Below, in pieces: positions 15,774 through 25,003 of a DNA stretch of 64,000 nt (within the stretch, counting starts at the first letter, position 1; each line of letters begins with the position of its first letter). The notes under the pieces are model-generated. The model saw only the letters and a list, made by a program, of their open reading frames with translations, searched no databases and had not been told where the DNA came from. Both the position numbers and the translations under genes were made by a program. This DNA is from UBA10908 sp964608965 (GTDB lineage: Bacteria > Bacillota > Clostridia > Peptostreptococcales > Anaerovoracaceae): contig CAZSPZ010000005.1 of assembly GCA_964608965.1 (NCBI GenBank), positions 16,318 through 80,317 on the forward strand, read 5' to 3'.

Positions 15774-16817
15774 GTGGAATTGAATGAAAGAAAACTTCAG
15801 ATACTCCAGGCCATCGTCGCTGATTTTATCTATTCAGCCGAACCTGTCGGAAGCCGAACTCTTTCGCGCAAGTACGACATGGGTATAAGTCCCGCCACCA
15901 TCAGGAACGAGATGTCGGATTTGGAAGATATGGGCTATTTGAGCCACCCTCACACTTCAGCCGGACGCATACCCTCCGACAAAGCCTACAGGCTCTATGT
16001 CAATCAAATGATGGAGGGTTACGAAATGTCTCCGGCGGAAAAGAGAAGCATAGCGGAAAAGCTTACGAAAAATGTGACGGAACTGGAACGAACGATAGAA
16101 TACGCGGCAACGCTGTTATCGGAACTCACAAATTTAGCGTCCTTTGCGATTACCCCCAATCGGACGGAAAACAGGTTAAAATACATCAATTTTCTTCCTG
16201 TAGACGACAATACGGTGGTTCTAATGCTCGTCGGAGAAGACGGAAAAGTCAGCAACAATACCGTCAGACTCGAAACTCCCTATACGCCGGACAACCTTGA
16301 ACTAATGTCCAAGGTCATGACACACAGCTTTAAAGGAAAGACCATCAGCGATATTTTGACGCTGGATGTGATCAAAGCTTTTGAAACCGATATGTCGGCT
16401 CTGTCCAAGTTCGCAGGGTCCATCGTGCCGAATTTTCTGGAAACGTTAGAAAGAATGCTCTCTGTCGATCTCTATTTGGATGGACTTACGAATATATTTT
16501 CCATCCCTGAATACAATGACATTCAAAGGGCAAAATGCTTTCTGGAAATGGTGCATCGGAAACAACATTTTACCGAAGTGCTGGTCAACAGGGACAACGG
16601 ATTGATCATTACAATCGGGGGAGAGAATGCCGACGATTACATGAAGGATTGCAGCCTGATTACCGCAGATTACAAAATCAACGGCAAACTGGTCGGAAAA
16701 CTCGGGGTCATCGGTCCCACAAGGATGAAATACAGCGAAATCACTTCTGTCATTAAATACATGACAGATAATATAAGTGAGACATTTAAGATTAAGGGAG
16801 ATAAGAAGGATGGCTGA
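15774..16817 (+). CDS. hrcA: Heat-inducible transcription repressor HrcA
   Basis: 347 residues from GTG 15774 after GAGGAAGGGGG. It has the N-terminal winged helix, with EPVGSRTLSRKYDMGISPATIRNEMSDLE cut by family motifs and HPHTSAGRIPSDKAYR, then the GAF-like and dimerisation regions. It ends GPTRMKYSEITSVIKYM, typical of HrcA. It represses its own operon through the CIRCE 42 bp upstream. Its last 8 bp overlap grpE. Confidence 0.97.
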   Translation: MELNERKLQILQAIVADFIYSAEPVGSRTLSRKYDMGISPATIRNEMSDLEDMGYLSHPHTSAGRIPSDKAYRLYVNQMMEGYEMSPAEKRSIAEKLTKNVTELERTIEYAATLLSELTNLASFAITPNRTENRLKYINFLPVDDNTVVLMLVGEDGKVSNNTVRLETPYTPDNLELMSKVMTHSFKGKTISDILTLDVIKAFETDMSALSKFAGSIVPNFLETLERMLSVDLYLDGLTNIFSIPEYNDIQRAKCFLEMVHRKQHFTEVLVNRDNGLIITIGGENADDYMKDCSLITADYKINGKLVGKLGVIGPTRMKYSEITSVIKYMTDNISETFKIKGDKKDG

Positions 16818-17337
16818 AGACAAGAAGAAGAAAGAAGAAAAAGAGGAATTGGTAGCAGAAAGCGAAGAGAAGGCCACAGTAGATTCTGAAAATAAACAGA
16901 CAGAAGAAAAACTCAAAGAAGAGGAAGACCTTCAAACAAGATATTTAAGGCTTGCTGCGGATTTCCAAAACTTTCGGCGCAGATCCGAAAAAGAGAGAGC
17001 AGACGTCTACGCATACGCCAACGAAAAAATCGTGGTGGACTTGCTTGATGTAATAGATAGTTTTGAACGTGCCATGAATAACACATGGGAGGCCGAGGAG
17101 GCCAGAGTAATGGAAGGAATGGCATTGATCCTCAAACAACTCCAAGGGGTTTTGGAGGAGAATCATGTCGAGGAAATTCAATCTTTAGGCTTACCGTTTG
17201 ACCCCGCATATCACAATGCGGTCATGACAGAAGCAAGCGAGTCGGTCGAAAGCGGATTGGTTTCGAAAGTATTGCAAAAGGGGTATATGCTCAATAAAAA
17301 AGTAATTCGGCCGTCCATGGTGGCGGTAGCGGAGTAA
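16810..17337 (+). CDS. grpE: Nucleotide exchange factor GrpE
   Basis: 175 residues from ATG 16810, inside the end of hrcA; an in-frame upstream codon at 16777 lies within hrcA and is not needed. The N-terminal ~45 residues are very acidic/lysine-rich, followed by a long coiled coil (RYLRLAADFQNFRRRSEKER) and a beta-domain ending LNKKVIRPSMVAV. It releases ADP from DnaK. Confidence 0.96.
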   Translation: MAEDKKKKEEKEELVAESEEKATVDSENKQTEEKLKEEEDLQTRYLRLAADFQNFRRRSEKERADVYAYANEKIVVDLLDVIDSFERAMNNTWEAEEARVMEGMALILKQLQGVLEENHVEEIQSLGLPFDPAYHNAVMTEASESVESGLVSKVLQKGYMLNKKVIRPSMVAVAE

Positions 17338-17377
17338 AAAGACAAATTCAGTACAGTTTAACGGAGGTATAGATATT

Positions 17378-19249
17378 ATGGGAAAAGTAATAGGAATCGA
17401 TTTAGGAACAACAAACAGCTGTGTGGCGGTTTTAGAGGGCGGAGAGCCCACCGTAATCGCTAATGCAGAGGGTAACAGAACGACACCTTCTGTTGTAGGT
17501 TTTACAAAGGGTGGCGAACGTCTTGTGGGCGAAACCGCAAAGCGTCAGGCTATAACAAATCCGGACAGAACCATTTCGTCCATCAAAAGACACATGGGGT
17601 CCTCGCATAAAGTCAGCATCGACGGAAAAGATTATACACCGCAGGATATTTCGGCAATGATTCTTTCCAAGCTTAAGGCGGATGCGGAAAGCTATTTGGG
17701 CGAAAAAGTAACACAGGCGGTCATCACAGTACCTGCTTATTTTTCCGACAGCCAAAAACAGGCGACGAAAGATGCGGGAAAAATTGCCGGTCTGGACGTT
17801 ATGAGAATCATTAACGAACCGACGGCGGCGGCATTGGCTTATGGATTAGATAAAGATACGGCGCACCATAAAATACTTGTTTACGACCTTGGTGGCGGTA
17901 CATTCGACGTATCCATTCTGGAACTTGGCGACGGCGTTTTCGAAGTTCTGTCTACCAACGGCGATACAAAGTTAGGCGGAGACGATTTTGACAACATTAT
18001 CATGAATTTTATGGCCGATCAGTTTGCCAAAGAAAACGGCGTAGATCTTAGGAGCGACAAAATGGCTCTTCAGCGGCTGAAAGAAGCGGCAGAAAAGGCA
18101 AAGAAAGAGTTGTCGGCATCTCAGACCACCAATATCAATCTTCCGTTTATCACAGTGAACGCAGACGGACCGCTTCATCTGAATATGGATATCACCAGAG
18201 CCAAATTCGATCAATTGACGGCAGATCTGGTTAAAAGAACCATTGAACCGATGAAAAAGGCCATGAAGGATGCCAACGTCACGACAGCAGATCTGGATAA
18301 AGTCATTCTGGTCGGCGGCTCGACAAGAACACCCGCCGTACAGGATACGGTAAGAAACATAACAGGCAAAGAGCCTTTTAAAGGAATTAACCCGGACGAA
18401 TGTGTCGCAATCGGAGCTGCTATTCAGGCAGGAGTACTGACCGGCGAGGTCAAAGACGTATTGCTGCTGGATGTTACACCGCTTTCACTTTCCATCGAAA
18501 CACTGGGAGGTGTCGCAACAAGGCTCATTGAACGCAACACAACCATTCCGACAAAAAAGAGCCAGATCTTCTCCACGGCAGCGGACAATCAAAATGCAGT
18601 AGACATTCATGTTATGCAGGGCGAACGTCAAATGGCCGCAGACAATATCACGCTGGGAAGATTCCAACTGACAGGTATCCCCGCAGCGCCACGCGGCATC
18701 CCTCAAATCGAAGTAACGTTCGATATCGACGCCAACGGCATTGTAAACGTCAGCGCGAAGGATCTTGGCACAGGCAAAGAACAGCGGATAACGATCACTT
18801 CTTCTTCTAAACTTTCAGAAGACGATATTAAGCAAAAAATCAAAGAGGCGGAAGAGTTCGCGGAAGTTGACAAGGCTAAAAAAGAAGAAATAGAAACCAG
18901 GAATCAAGCGGAGACAATGGTATACGAGACAGAGAAGAACTTAAAGCAATTAGAGGGAAAACTGTCCGAAGAAGAAGTTCAAAAAATCACAAGCGCCAAA
19001 GAAAGCTTATCCAAAGCTTTGGAAAATGGCACAGTGGAAGATATTAAGGCAAAAATAGAAGAGCTGACAAAAGAATTCCATGTGATGTCAACAAAACTTT
19101 ATGAGCAGGCACAAGCTGCCGGTGCGAATCCCGATATGTCCGGAGCATCAGATTTTGATGCAAATGCGGAAGGAGGAGCATCTGAGCAGGCGCAGAATGA
19201 CAATGTTGTGGATGCCGATTTCGAAGTTGTGGACGAAGACAAAAAGTAA
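17378..19249 (+). CDS. dnaK: Chaperone DnaK (Hsp70)
   Basis: 623 residues. The ATPase domain starts GIDLGTTNSC and contains VPAYFSDSQKQATKDAG and VYDLGGGTFDVSIL. The linker DVLLLDVTPLSL follows, then the substrate domain and a helical lid. The C-terminal tail is Ala/Gly/Asn-rich and ends acidic (DADFEVVDEDKK), replacing the EEVD-like end. It is the ATP-driven partner of DnaJ and GrpE, 40 bp after grpE with GGAGGT. Confidence 0.98.
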   Translation: MGKVIGIDLGTTNSCVAVLEGGEPTVIANAEGNRTTPSVVGFTKGGERLVGETAKRQAITNPDRTISSIKRHMGSSHKVSIDGKDYTPQDISAMILSKLKADAESYLGEKVTQAVITVPAYFSDSQKQATKDAGKIAGLDVMRIINEPTAAALAYGLDKDTAHHKILVYDLGGGTFDVSILELGDGVFEVLSTNGDTKLGGDDFDNIIMNFMADQFAKENGVDLRSDKMALQRLKEAAEKAKKELSASQTTNINLPFITVNADGPLHLNMDITRAKFDQLTADLVKRTIEPMKKAMKDANVTTADLDKVILVGGSTRTPAVQDTVRNITGKEPFKGINPDECVAIGAAIQAGVLTGEVKDVLLLDVTPLSLSIETLGGVATRLIERNTTIPTKKSQIFSTAADNQNAVDIHVMQGERQMAADNITLGRFQLTGIPAAPRGIPQIEVTFDIDANGIVNVSAKDLGTGKEQRITITSSSKLSEDDIKQKIKEAEEFAEVDKAKKEEIETRNQAETMVYETEKNLKQLEGKLSEEEVQKITSAKESLSKALENGTVEDIKAKIEELTKEFHVMSTKLYEQAQAAGANPDMSGASDFDANAEGGASEQAQNDNVVDADFEVVDEDKK

Positions 19250-19269
19250 GAATAAATTACAGTAAATGA

Positions 19270-19289
19270 GGGCGGCCTCCGGGCCGCCC
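19270..19289 (+). promoter_or_regulatory. Stable intercistronic hairpin between dnaK and dnaJ
   Basis: GGGCGGCC-TCCG-GGCCGCCC: a perfect 8-bp GC stem capped by a UCCG loop of the stable UNCG class, without a T-run. It lies 20 bp after the dnaK stop and ends just before the dnaJ ribosome site. It more probably protects or processes the message and lowers dnaJ expression than terminates it. Confidence 0.7.
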
Positions 19290-19302
19290 GTTGGAGATAT
19301 AT

Positions 19303-20445
19303 ATGGCAGATAAGAGAGATTTTTACGAGGTCCTGGGACTTCAAAAAGGAGCGACGGAAGCTCAAATAAAATCAGCCTTTCGCAAAATGGCAATGAAATA
19401 CCACCCGGATAAAAATCCGGGCGATAAGACGTCGGAAGATAAATTCAAAGAAATCAACGAGGCATATTCTGTCCTTTCCGATCCCGATCAGAAAAACAAA
19501 TACGATCGTTTCGGGCACGCCGGCATCGATCCAAACGCAGGATTCGGCGGCGGAGGCGGCGGCTTCGAGGGTGGTTTCGGCGGCTTCGAGGATATATTCA
19601 ATATGTTTGGCGGAGGCGGCGGCTTTGGCGGTTTCTCTTCTTCCAGAAGGTCCGGGCCAAGGCGCGGAGCCGATCTTCAAAAGCGGATGAATATTACGTT
19701 CGAAGAGGCAGCTTTCGGAGCAAAGAAGGAAATTCGTTTAACAAAAGACGTAAACTGCAGCGAATGTGGAGGCACGGGAGCGGAAAAGGGCACATCCAAG
19801 ACCACTTGTCCCAAATGCGGAGGCACAGGGCAGATTCGTACGGTGCAAAGTACACCTCTGGGTCAGTTCCAAAGTGCAAGGCCTTGCGATCGCTGCGGCG
19901 GAACGGGTCAAATCATCGAAACCCCCTGCAGCGCATGTAGCGGCACAGGAAAGACAAGAAAGACCGTCACTCTTTCCGTGGATATTCCCGCAGGAGTCGA
20001 TAATGAATCTGTGATACCTCTCAGAGGACAAGGACAGCCCGGGAGCAGCGGCGGTCCTTCGGGCGATTTATACATCGTGCTTTCCGTTTCGCCACATAGA
20101 CTTTTTAAGCGCAAGGGAGATGACCTCTGGATAGAAATGCCCATTACTTTTTCCCAGGCAGCACTGGGGGACAGCATAACAGTTCCCACGCTTTCGGAAA
20201 AAATTTCGTATAAAGTCCCGGCCGGAACGCAGCCCGATACCGTATTCCGTATTAAGGGAAAGGGAATAAAGAACGTCCGTTCAGGAAAACCGGGAGACCT
20301 TTATGTTCAAGTCAGCCTGGAAGTTCCAACAAAACTTTCGAACGAGCAGAAGGCGCTGATTAAACAATTCGGCGAGGCAAAAAATTCGGATGGCTACGCC
20401 AAAAGAAAGAGTTTTGCCGACACTGTCAAAGAACTTTTTAAGTAG
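19303..20445 (+). CDS. dnaJ: Chaperone DnaJ (Hsp40)
   Basis: 380 residues from ATG 19303 (MADKRDFYEVLG), preceded by GGAG. It has the J-domain with HPD (about residue 31), a Gly/Phe-rich linker encoded by a repetitive GGCGGAGGC-like stretch (19545-19640), four zinc repeats (CSECGGTG, CPKCGGTG, CDRCGGTG, CSACSGTG) and the C-terminal client domain. It stimulates the DnaK ATPase. It is the type I DnaJ expected in this operon. Confidence 0.98.
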   Translation: MADKRDFYEVLGLQKGATEAQIKSAFRKMAMKYHPDKNPGDKTSEDKFKEINEAYSVLSDPDQKNKYDRFGHAGIDPNAGFGGGGGGFEGGFGGFEDIFNMFGGGGGFGGFSSSRRSGPRRGADLQKRMNITFEEAAFGAKKEIRLTKDVNCSECGGTGAEKGTSKTTCPKCGGTGQIRTVQSTPLGQFQSARPCDRCGGTGQIIETPCSACSGTGKTRKTVTLSVDIPAGVDNESVIPLRGQGQPGSSGGPSGDLYIVLSVSPHRLFKRKGDDLWIEMPITFSQAALGDSITVPTLSEKISYKVPAGTQPDTVFRIKGKGIKNVRSGKPGDLYVQVSLEVPTKLSNEQKALIKQFGEAKNSDGYAKRKSFADTVKELFK

Positions 20446-20454
20446 GGGCGCGTT

Positions 20455-21357
20455 TTGAAATATAAAGAAATTAAAGTAAAGACAACAATACAACAATTGG
20501 ACCCGTTTGTCCTGTGGCTTGAGCAACAGGGCATAACGGGTCTTATTATCAGCGACCCCAGGGAAGCCGCTGAATTTATGGCGGGCAAAGAAACCTGGCA
20601 TTGGGATTATGTAGACGAGGATGTCTTGTCCGGGTTGACCGGAAGCCCCTCCGTAACGTTTTATGTAAAACAAGAGGAGAATATTGACCATCTTTTGAGT
20701 GAAATGGCTGAGTATACGCTCGAAGTCGCCTTGGTGGATGACCAGGATTGGCTGCATAAATGGAAAGAGTACTTTGTTCCGGCACGCATCACGCCCAGAA
20801 TTGTTGTAAAGCCGGCTTGGGCTGCATATTCCGGAAATCCCGAAGATATTGTCATCGACATCGATCCGGGAATGGCTTTTGGAACCGGTACACACGCGAC
20901 GACTACATTATGCATGCGCCTTCTTGAAATGTATATGGAACCGGGCGACGATGTGATGGATGTGGGTTCAGGCACAGGGATACTTTCCGTCGCGGCGGCT
21001 TTTCTTGACGCCCATAAAGTTCTTTCCCTGGATTTGGATCCGGAAGCGATTCTCAGCACCAGACAAAATGTTTTAAAAAACGGAGTTTCCGATCGTGTCG
21101 AGGTAAAGTGCGCGGATTTGACAAAGAATGTCGACTTTATTGCGGATGTGGTCATCGCAAATTTAATGGCTGATTTAGTTGTGATGCTTTCCAAAGATGT
21201 GGCTAAACATTTGAAAGGAAAGTCAATATACATCGCCAGCGGTATATTGAAAGAAAAAGAGAACTTTGTGCGCGAAGCCTTGCTTTCAGAAGGGTTTGAA
21301 GTGTTGGAAGTTCTGTACGAAGACGAGTGGTGCGCGATCGCCTCCAAGCGCTCATAA
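20455..21357 (+). CDS. prmA: Ribosomal protein L11 methyltransferase
   Basis: 300 residues from TTG 20455 after AGGGGCG. The SAM-binding region is IDPGMAFGTGTHATT followed by VMDVGSGTGILSVAA; the catalytic region is VIANLMADLVV, the PrmA form of the NPP(F/Y)-type motif. It trimethylates ribosomal protein L11. Its position at the end of the dnaK operon is typical of Firmicutes. Confidence 0.95.
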   Translation: MKYKEIKVKTTIQQLDPFVLWLEQQGITGLIISDPREAAEFMAGKETWHWDYVDEDVLSGLTGSPSVTFYVKQEENIDHLLSEMAEYTLEVALVDDQDWLHKWKEYFVPARITPRIVVKPAWAAYSGNPEDIVIDIDPGMAFGTGTHATTTLCMRLLEMYMEPGDDVMDVGSGTGILSVAAAFLDAHKVLSLDLDPEAILSTRQNVLKNGVSDRVEVKCADLTKNVDFIADVVIANLMADLVVMLSKDVAKHLKGKSIYIASGILKEKENFVREALLSEGFEVLEVLYEDEWCAIASKRS

Positions 21358-21397
21358 GGGAAAATCGCACTCCTATATTTTTTTGTGAAAATCAAAT

Positions 21398-21480
21398 AGA
21401 CTCATGAACATTCGATCACTTCATGCACGGCTTTATGTTCCGTCATTCCATACTCGAAATGTTCATGAGTCTTATTTTTG
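21398..21480. terminator. Long hairpin between convergent prmA and ctfB
   Basis: Arms of about 18 bp (AGACTCATGAACATTCGA at 21398-21415 and its complement with one extra A at 21454-21472) flank a 38-nt loop that holds a smaller ACGG/CCGT stem. A T-run follows on the plus strand (TATTTTTG). It can serve both genes; the arm length is unusual for a simple terminator. Confidence 0.7.
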
Positions 21481-21514
21481 TGACATATATGCTTGTATTG
21501 TCAGTCGGCGAATA

Positions 21515-22165
21515 TTAAATCATAGGTTTTAAATTCGGGCTGATGATCAGTTTTGTTCCTGTCGCTTCCTGGATTTGCTCCAGCGTATAGTCGGAATTCA
21601 ATTCTGTAAGCAAGAGTCCTTCGGGTGTTACTTCCATGACACCCATCTCCGTGATGATCATATCGACCACGTTGACAGCTGTGTATGGCAAAGTACATTC
21701 TTCAAGGATTTTATGACTGCCTTTTTGTGTATGCAGCATGGAAATGATAACCTTTTTTGCGCCTACGACCAAGTCCATCGCGCCGCCCATTCCCGGCACC
21801 ATTTTGCCCGGTACGATCCAGTTTGCCAGGTTGCCGTGTTTGTCGACTTCCAGCGCGCCAAGGATGGTAGCGTCTACATGCCCGCCACGAATGATTCCAA
21901 ACGAGGTGGCGCTGTCAAAGCACATCGCTCCGGGGCTCAGCGTTACATATTGAGCGCCTGCATTGATGATATCTGTATCTTCTTCGCCCGGTACTGCGGC
22001 AGGGCCCATGCCCATGATTCCGTTTTCCGATTGAATGACGATATGAACATCTTCCGGTAAAAAGTTCGCTACCATAGTGGGGAGTCCAATGCCTAAATTG
22101 ACAACATCGCCGTCCTTTAATTCTTTTGCAACGCGTTTAGCGATGACTTCTTTTAAATCTGCCAT
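21515..22165 (-). CDS. ctfB: Acetate/butyrate-acetoacetate CoA-transferase, subunit B
   Basis: 216 residues of the 3-oxoacid CoA-transferase beta type. GIGLPTMVANF and the catalytic glutamate in QSENGIMGMGP (about residue 46) are present, with PGKMVPGMGGAMDLV further on. It forms the enzyme with subunit A, moving CoA between acetoacetyl/butyryl-CoA and acetate. It overlaps ctfA by 13 bp and is the last gene of the leftward butyrate-type unit. Confidence 0.92.
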   Translation of the reverse strand: MADLKEVIAKRVAKELKDGDVVNLGIGLPTMVANFLPEDVHIVIQSENGIMGMGPAAVPGEEDTDIINAGAQYVTLSPGAMCFDSATSFGIIRGGHVDATILGALEVDKHGNLANWIVPGKMVPGMGGAMDLVVGAKKVIISMLHTQKGSHKILEECTLPYTAVNVVDMIITEMGVMEVTPEGLLLTELNSDYTLEQIQEATGTKLIISPNLKPMI

Positions 22166-22833
22166 TTTTGTTCACCCCCTACGATGGAATCTACGAAAAT
22201 TCCCGGTGTTCTAATGTCGTTAGGACCGAGTTCTCCGACTTCAACAATTGTATGCGCGCCTACAATAACATGCTCTGCGGCTCCGGCCATCAATGGATTG
22301 AAGTTATGCGTAGTTGCATTGTAGCTTGTGTTTCCGAATTTATCGGTAATGGAACCTCTGATAAAAGCAAAATCAGCTTTCAGCGGCAGCTCCAACAAAT
22401 AATCTCTTCCGTCGACATTGATTACTTGCTTTCCGTCGGCAACAATGGTACCTACTCCTGTGGGAGTCAGAATTCCGCCAAGTCCGGTGGAGCCTGCACG
22501 TATGCGTTCTGCCAGCGTTCCCTGGGGCACCAAGATGCATTCCAGTTTATCTGCTTCGACTTCCGTGTTCATTCTCTGCGCCACTTCGGGGTTGAGTCCG
22601 ACATGAGAAGCAATCAATGTTTTGATCTGGCCGTTCGTTAGAAGTTTGCCTATGCCTCTTCCCGGAACACCTGCATCATTGCAGATAATTGTCAGGTTTT
22701 TGACATTCTTGCGTACCAGCGCATCGATGAGTATTTCGGGAGTGCCGCAGGCCATAAAGCCGCCGACCATGATGCTGGCGCCATCTTCTATGATGGAAAC
22801 AGCTTCATCCGCTGATTTCATTTTGTTCTTCAT
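22153..22833 (-). CDS. ctfA: Acetate/butyrate-acetoacetate CoA-transferase, subunit A
   Basis: 226 residues from ATG 22833 (MKNKMKSADEAVSII) after AAAGGATG; a GTG 9 bp upstream is also possible. Family motifs are IMVGGFMACGTPE, PQGTLAERIRAGSTGLGGILTPTGVGT and GSITDKFGN. It is the alpha subunit partner of CtfB. The start lies 52 bp after hbd. Confidence 0.92.
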   Translation of the reverse strand: MKNKMKSADEAVSIIEDGASIMVGGFMACGTPEILIDALVRKNVKNLTIICNDAGVPGRGIGKLLTNGQIKTLIASHVGLNPEVAQRMNTEVEADKLECILVPQGTLAERIRAGSTGLGGILTPTGVGTIVADGKQVINVDGRDYLLELPLKADFAFIRGSITDKFGNTSYNATTHNFNPLMAGAAEHVIVGAHTIVEVGELGPNDIRTPGIFVDSIVGGEQKWQI

Positions 22834-22885
22834 ATATATCACATCCTTTATATTATTTTACCGCGACTGAAGTTTGGTTAAAGAT

Positions 22886-23734
22886 TTATTTGCTGTAGTC
22901 AAAGAATCCGATTCCGGTCTTTCTTCCCAGTTTATTTCCTCTTACCATTTTCTTCAGGAGCGGATGGGGTCTGTATTTCGTGTCGCCGAATTCCGAATAG
23001 AGGGTTTCCATGATGGCAAGGCAGACGTCTAATCCTATTAAATCGCCCAAAGCCAAGGGTCCCATGGGGTGGTTGGCGCCCAATTTCATCGCTTCGTCTA
23101 TATCTTCGGCCTTTGCGACACCATCTGCCAAAATTCCGATTGCTTCGTTGATCATCGGGATTAAAAGTCGATTGACGACAAAGCCCGGAGCCTCTTCCAC
23201 TTGAACGGCCGTTTTTCCTAATGTTTCGGTCAACGCGACGATGGTTGTCTTTGTTTCTTCCGAAGTTGCAAGGCCCTGAATGATTTCAACCAGCTTCATC
23301 ATTGGGACGGGATTAAAGAAGTGCATACCGATGATTTTGTCCGGCCTGTTTGTCGCTGCCGCAATTTCCGTGATGGAAAGGGAAGACGTGTTTGTCGCGA
23401 TGATTGTTTCGGGCTTGCAAAGAGCGTCAAGCTCGGCAAAGAGCGCTTTCTTTGACGCCATGTCTTCTGTAGCGGCTTCGATGACCAAATCGGCATCCTT
23501 GATGATCTCGATATCGATGGAACCTTGAATTCGAGACATAATATCCGCTTTTTCTTCTGCAGTCAGCTTTTCTTTAGCAATCAACCTGTCCAGGTTTTTT
23601 TCTACAGTAGCGATTCCTTTATCCACTGAAGTTTGTCTTCTGGCTCGAAGAGCTACTTCAAAACCATTTTGAGCCAACACTTGAATGATGCCGGCGCCCA
23701 TAGTTCCTGTGCCTAAAACACCTATTTTTTTCAT
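22886..23734 (-). CDS. hbd: 3-hydroxybutyryl-CoA dehydrogenase
   Basis: 282 residues from ATG 23734 after AGGAGG; upstream in-frame codons to 23866 look non-coding. The Rossmann motif is GVLGTGTMGAGI, and the family's GMHFFNPVPMMKLVEII carries the catalytic His, followed by PGFVVNRLL. It reduces acetoacetyl-CoA to (S)-3-hydroxybutyryl-CoA with NADH. Adjacent to crt, it supplies that enzyme's substrate. Confidence 0.95.
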   Translation of the reverse strand: MKKIGVLGTGTMGAGIIQVLAQNGFEVALRARRQTSVDKGIATVEKNLDRLIAKEKLTAEEKADIMSRIQGSIDIEIIKDADLVIEAATEDMASKKALFAELDALCKPETIIATNTSSLSITEIAAATNRPDKIIGMHFFNPVPMMKLVEIIQGLATSEETKTTIVALTETLGKTAVQVEEAPGFVVNRLLIPMINEAIGILADGVAKAEDIDEAMKLGANHPMGPLALGDLIGLDVCLAIMETLYSEFGDTKYRPHPLLKKMVRGNKLGRKTGIGFFDYSK

Positions 23735-23822
23735 GATGATCCTCCTTTTTATCTTACGAGGCTTCCTTTTATAGTCAGCCATGGCTTGATTTTTTTGCAT
23801 ACACGCTATTGTACACCTTTTT

Positions 23823-24599
23823 TTACTTACCTGTAAACTCCGGTTTTCTTTTTTCCAAGAAGGCATTCATTCCTTCTTTTTGATCGCTTGACGCAAAGCA
23901 TTTGCCAAAAAGCTGGGCTTCGACATGAATGGCCTTATCCATGTCTGATATTTCCAGACCCTCCCGGATGGCTTTCTTTGCATAAGCGATTGCCAAGGGC
24001 GCATTTCCGGCAATCTTTGCGGCCATAGACATCGCTTCATCCATCAAGCTGTCCTGCGGAACTACTTTATTTACTAAGCCGATTGCTGCCGCTGCCTCTG
24101 CCGTTATGATGCTGCCCGTCAAAATCAATTCCATCGCCTTGGCTTTGCCTACTAAACGAGGCAGCCTTTGTGTGCCGGAGTATCCCGGAATAATGCCTAA
24201 GCTTACTTCGGGCTGGCCGAATTTTGCCTTTTCGCCGGCAATTCTGATGTCGCAGGCCATGGCCAGTTCGCATCCGCCGCCTAAAGCAAAACCGTTTACA
24301 GCAGCGATAACAATTTTGTCCATCGTTTCGATTCTGCGAAATACTTTTTGTCCCAGACAGCCGAAGTCGTATCCCGCTTTTTCATCAAGATTCCGCATGG
24401 CGGAAATATCGGCGCCCGCGACGAAAACTCTTCCTTCTCCGGTAAGGATGACAACCTTAACCTCCGGGTCCGACTCCGCTTTTTCTATCGCAGCGCCAAG
24501 ATCTGTCAGCACTTCTTCGTTTAAAGCATTCATTGCCTCGGGACGATCAATGCGAATGACGGCTATGTTATCCGTCTTGTCCAATCTTACCGTATTCAT
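23823..24599 (-). CDS. crt: Short-chain enoyl-CoA hydratase (crotonase)
   Basis: 258 residues. The oxyanion-hole segments are VFVAGADISAM (CoA-binding) and NGFALGGGCELAMACD; the two catalytic glutamates fall in GGGCELA and QPEVSLGIIPG. It dehydrates 3-hydroxybutyryl-CoA to crotonyl-CoA. It is transcribed with hbd and the CoA transferase; thiolase and butyryl-CoA dehydrogenase must lie elsewhere. Confidence 0.93.
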   Translation of the reverse strand: MNTVRLDKTDNIAVIRIDRPEAMNALNEEVLTDLGAAIEKAESDPEVKVVILTGEGRVFVAGADISAMRNLDEKAGYDFGCLGQKVFRRIETMDKIVIAAVNGFALGGGCELAMACDIRIAGEKAKFGQPEVSLGIIPGYSGTQRLPRLVGKAKAMELILTGSIITAEAAAAIGLVNKVVPQDSLMDEAMSMAAKIAGNAPLAIAYAKKAIREGLEISDMDKAIHVEAQLFGKCFASSDQKEGMNAFLEKRKPEFTGK

Positions 24600-24618
24600 T
24601 TTTCCCCTTTCTTTGACT

Positions 24619-24906
24619 TTATTTTATTTCGTATTTATCTATGGTGGTTTTCAGAATGTACTTATTTTTAATTTCTCCCAACGCCGTATAGTGGGACTGC
24701 TGACTATGCACATCCAGTACTTCTTGATTTTCCCATTTTTCCAAAAGCATCACTTCGTCCTCGTTTTCCGCAGAAAAGAAGAAGTCGTAATAGTAGTTCC
24801 CGTTTTCTGCTTCGGATGCTTTTGCGATCCCTGCATCGAGCACTTCTTTAACGAAAATTTCTCTTTTCCCCGGCTTTGCCAAAAATGTGACGTGTAATAT
24901 TAACAT
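24619..24906 (-). CDS. Antibiotic-biosynthesis-monooxygenase (ABM/YgiN-like) fold protein
   Basis: 95 residues from ATG 24906 after AGGAGGAG. The ABM dimeric ferredoxin-like pattern is clear: MLILHVTFLAKPGKREIFV, YYYDFFFSAENEDEVMLLEKWEN and HSQQSHYTAL. Members include quinol monooxygenases and heme-degrading or scavenging enzymes, as well as proteins of unknown role. It is the first gene of the crt-hbd-ctfAB unit (19 bp before crt), an unusual partner for strictly anaerobic chemistry. Confidence 0.7.
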   Translation of the reverse strand: MLILHVTFLAKPGKREIFVKEVLDAGIAKASEAENGNYYYDFFFSAENEDEVMLLEKWENQEVLDVHSQQSHYTALGEIKNKYILKTTIDKYEIK

Positions 24907-25003
24907 GGCTCCTCCTTTGAGTTTGCATTGCGATTTAAAGATTAATTTGATAAAATCATAGCGTGTCGTTAGAACACAGTCAAGAGAAAAGGAGATAGGT
25001 ATC

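Noticed and set aside
19540..19640. GGCGGAGGC-type tandem repeat as a regulatory repeat
   Set aside because: It encodes the Gly/Phe-rich linker of DnaJ and needs no other explanation.
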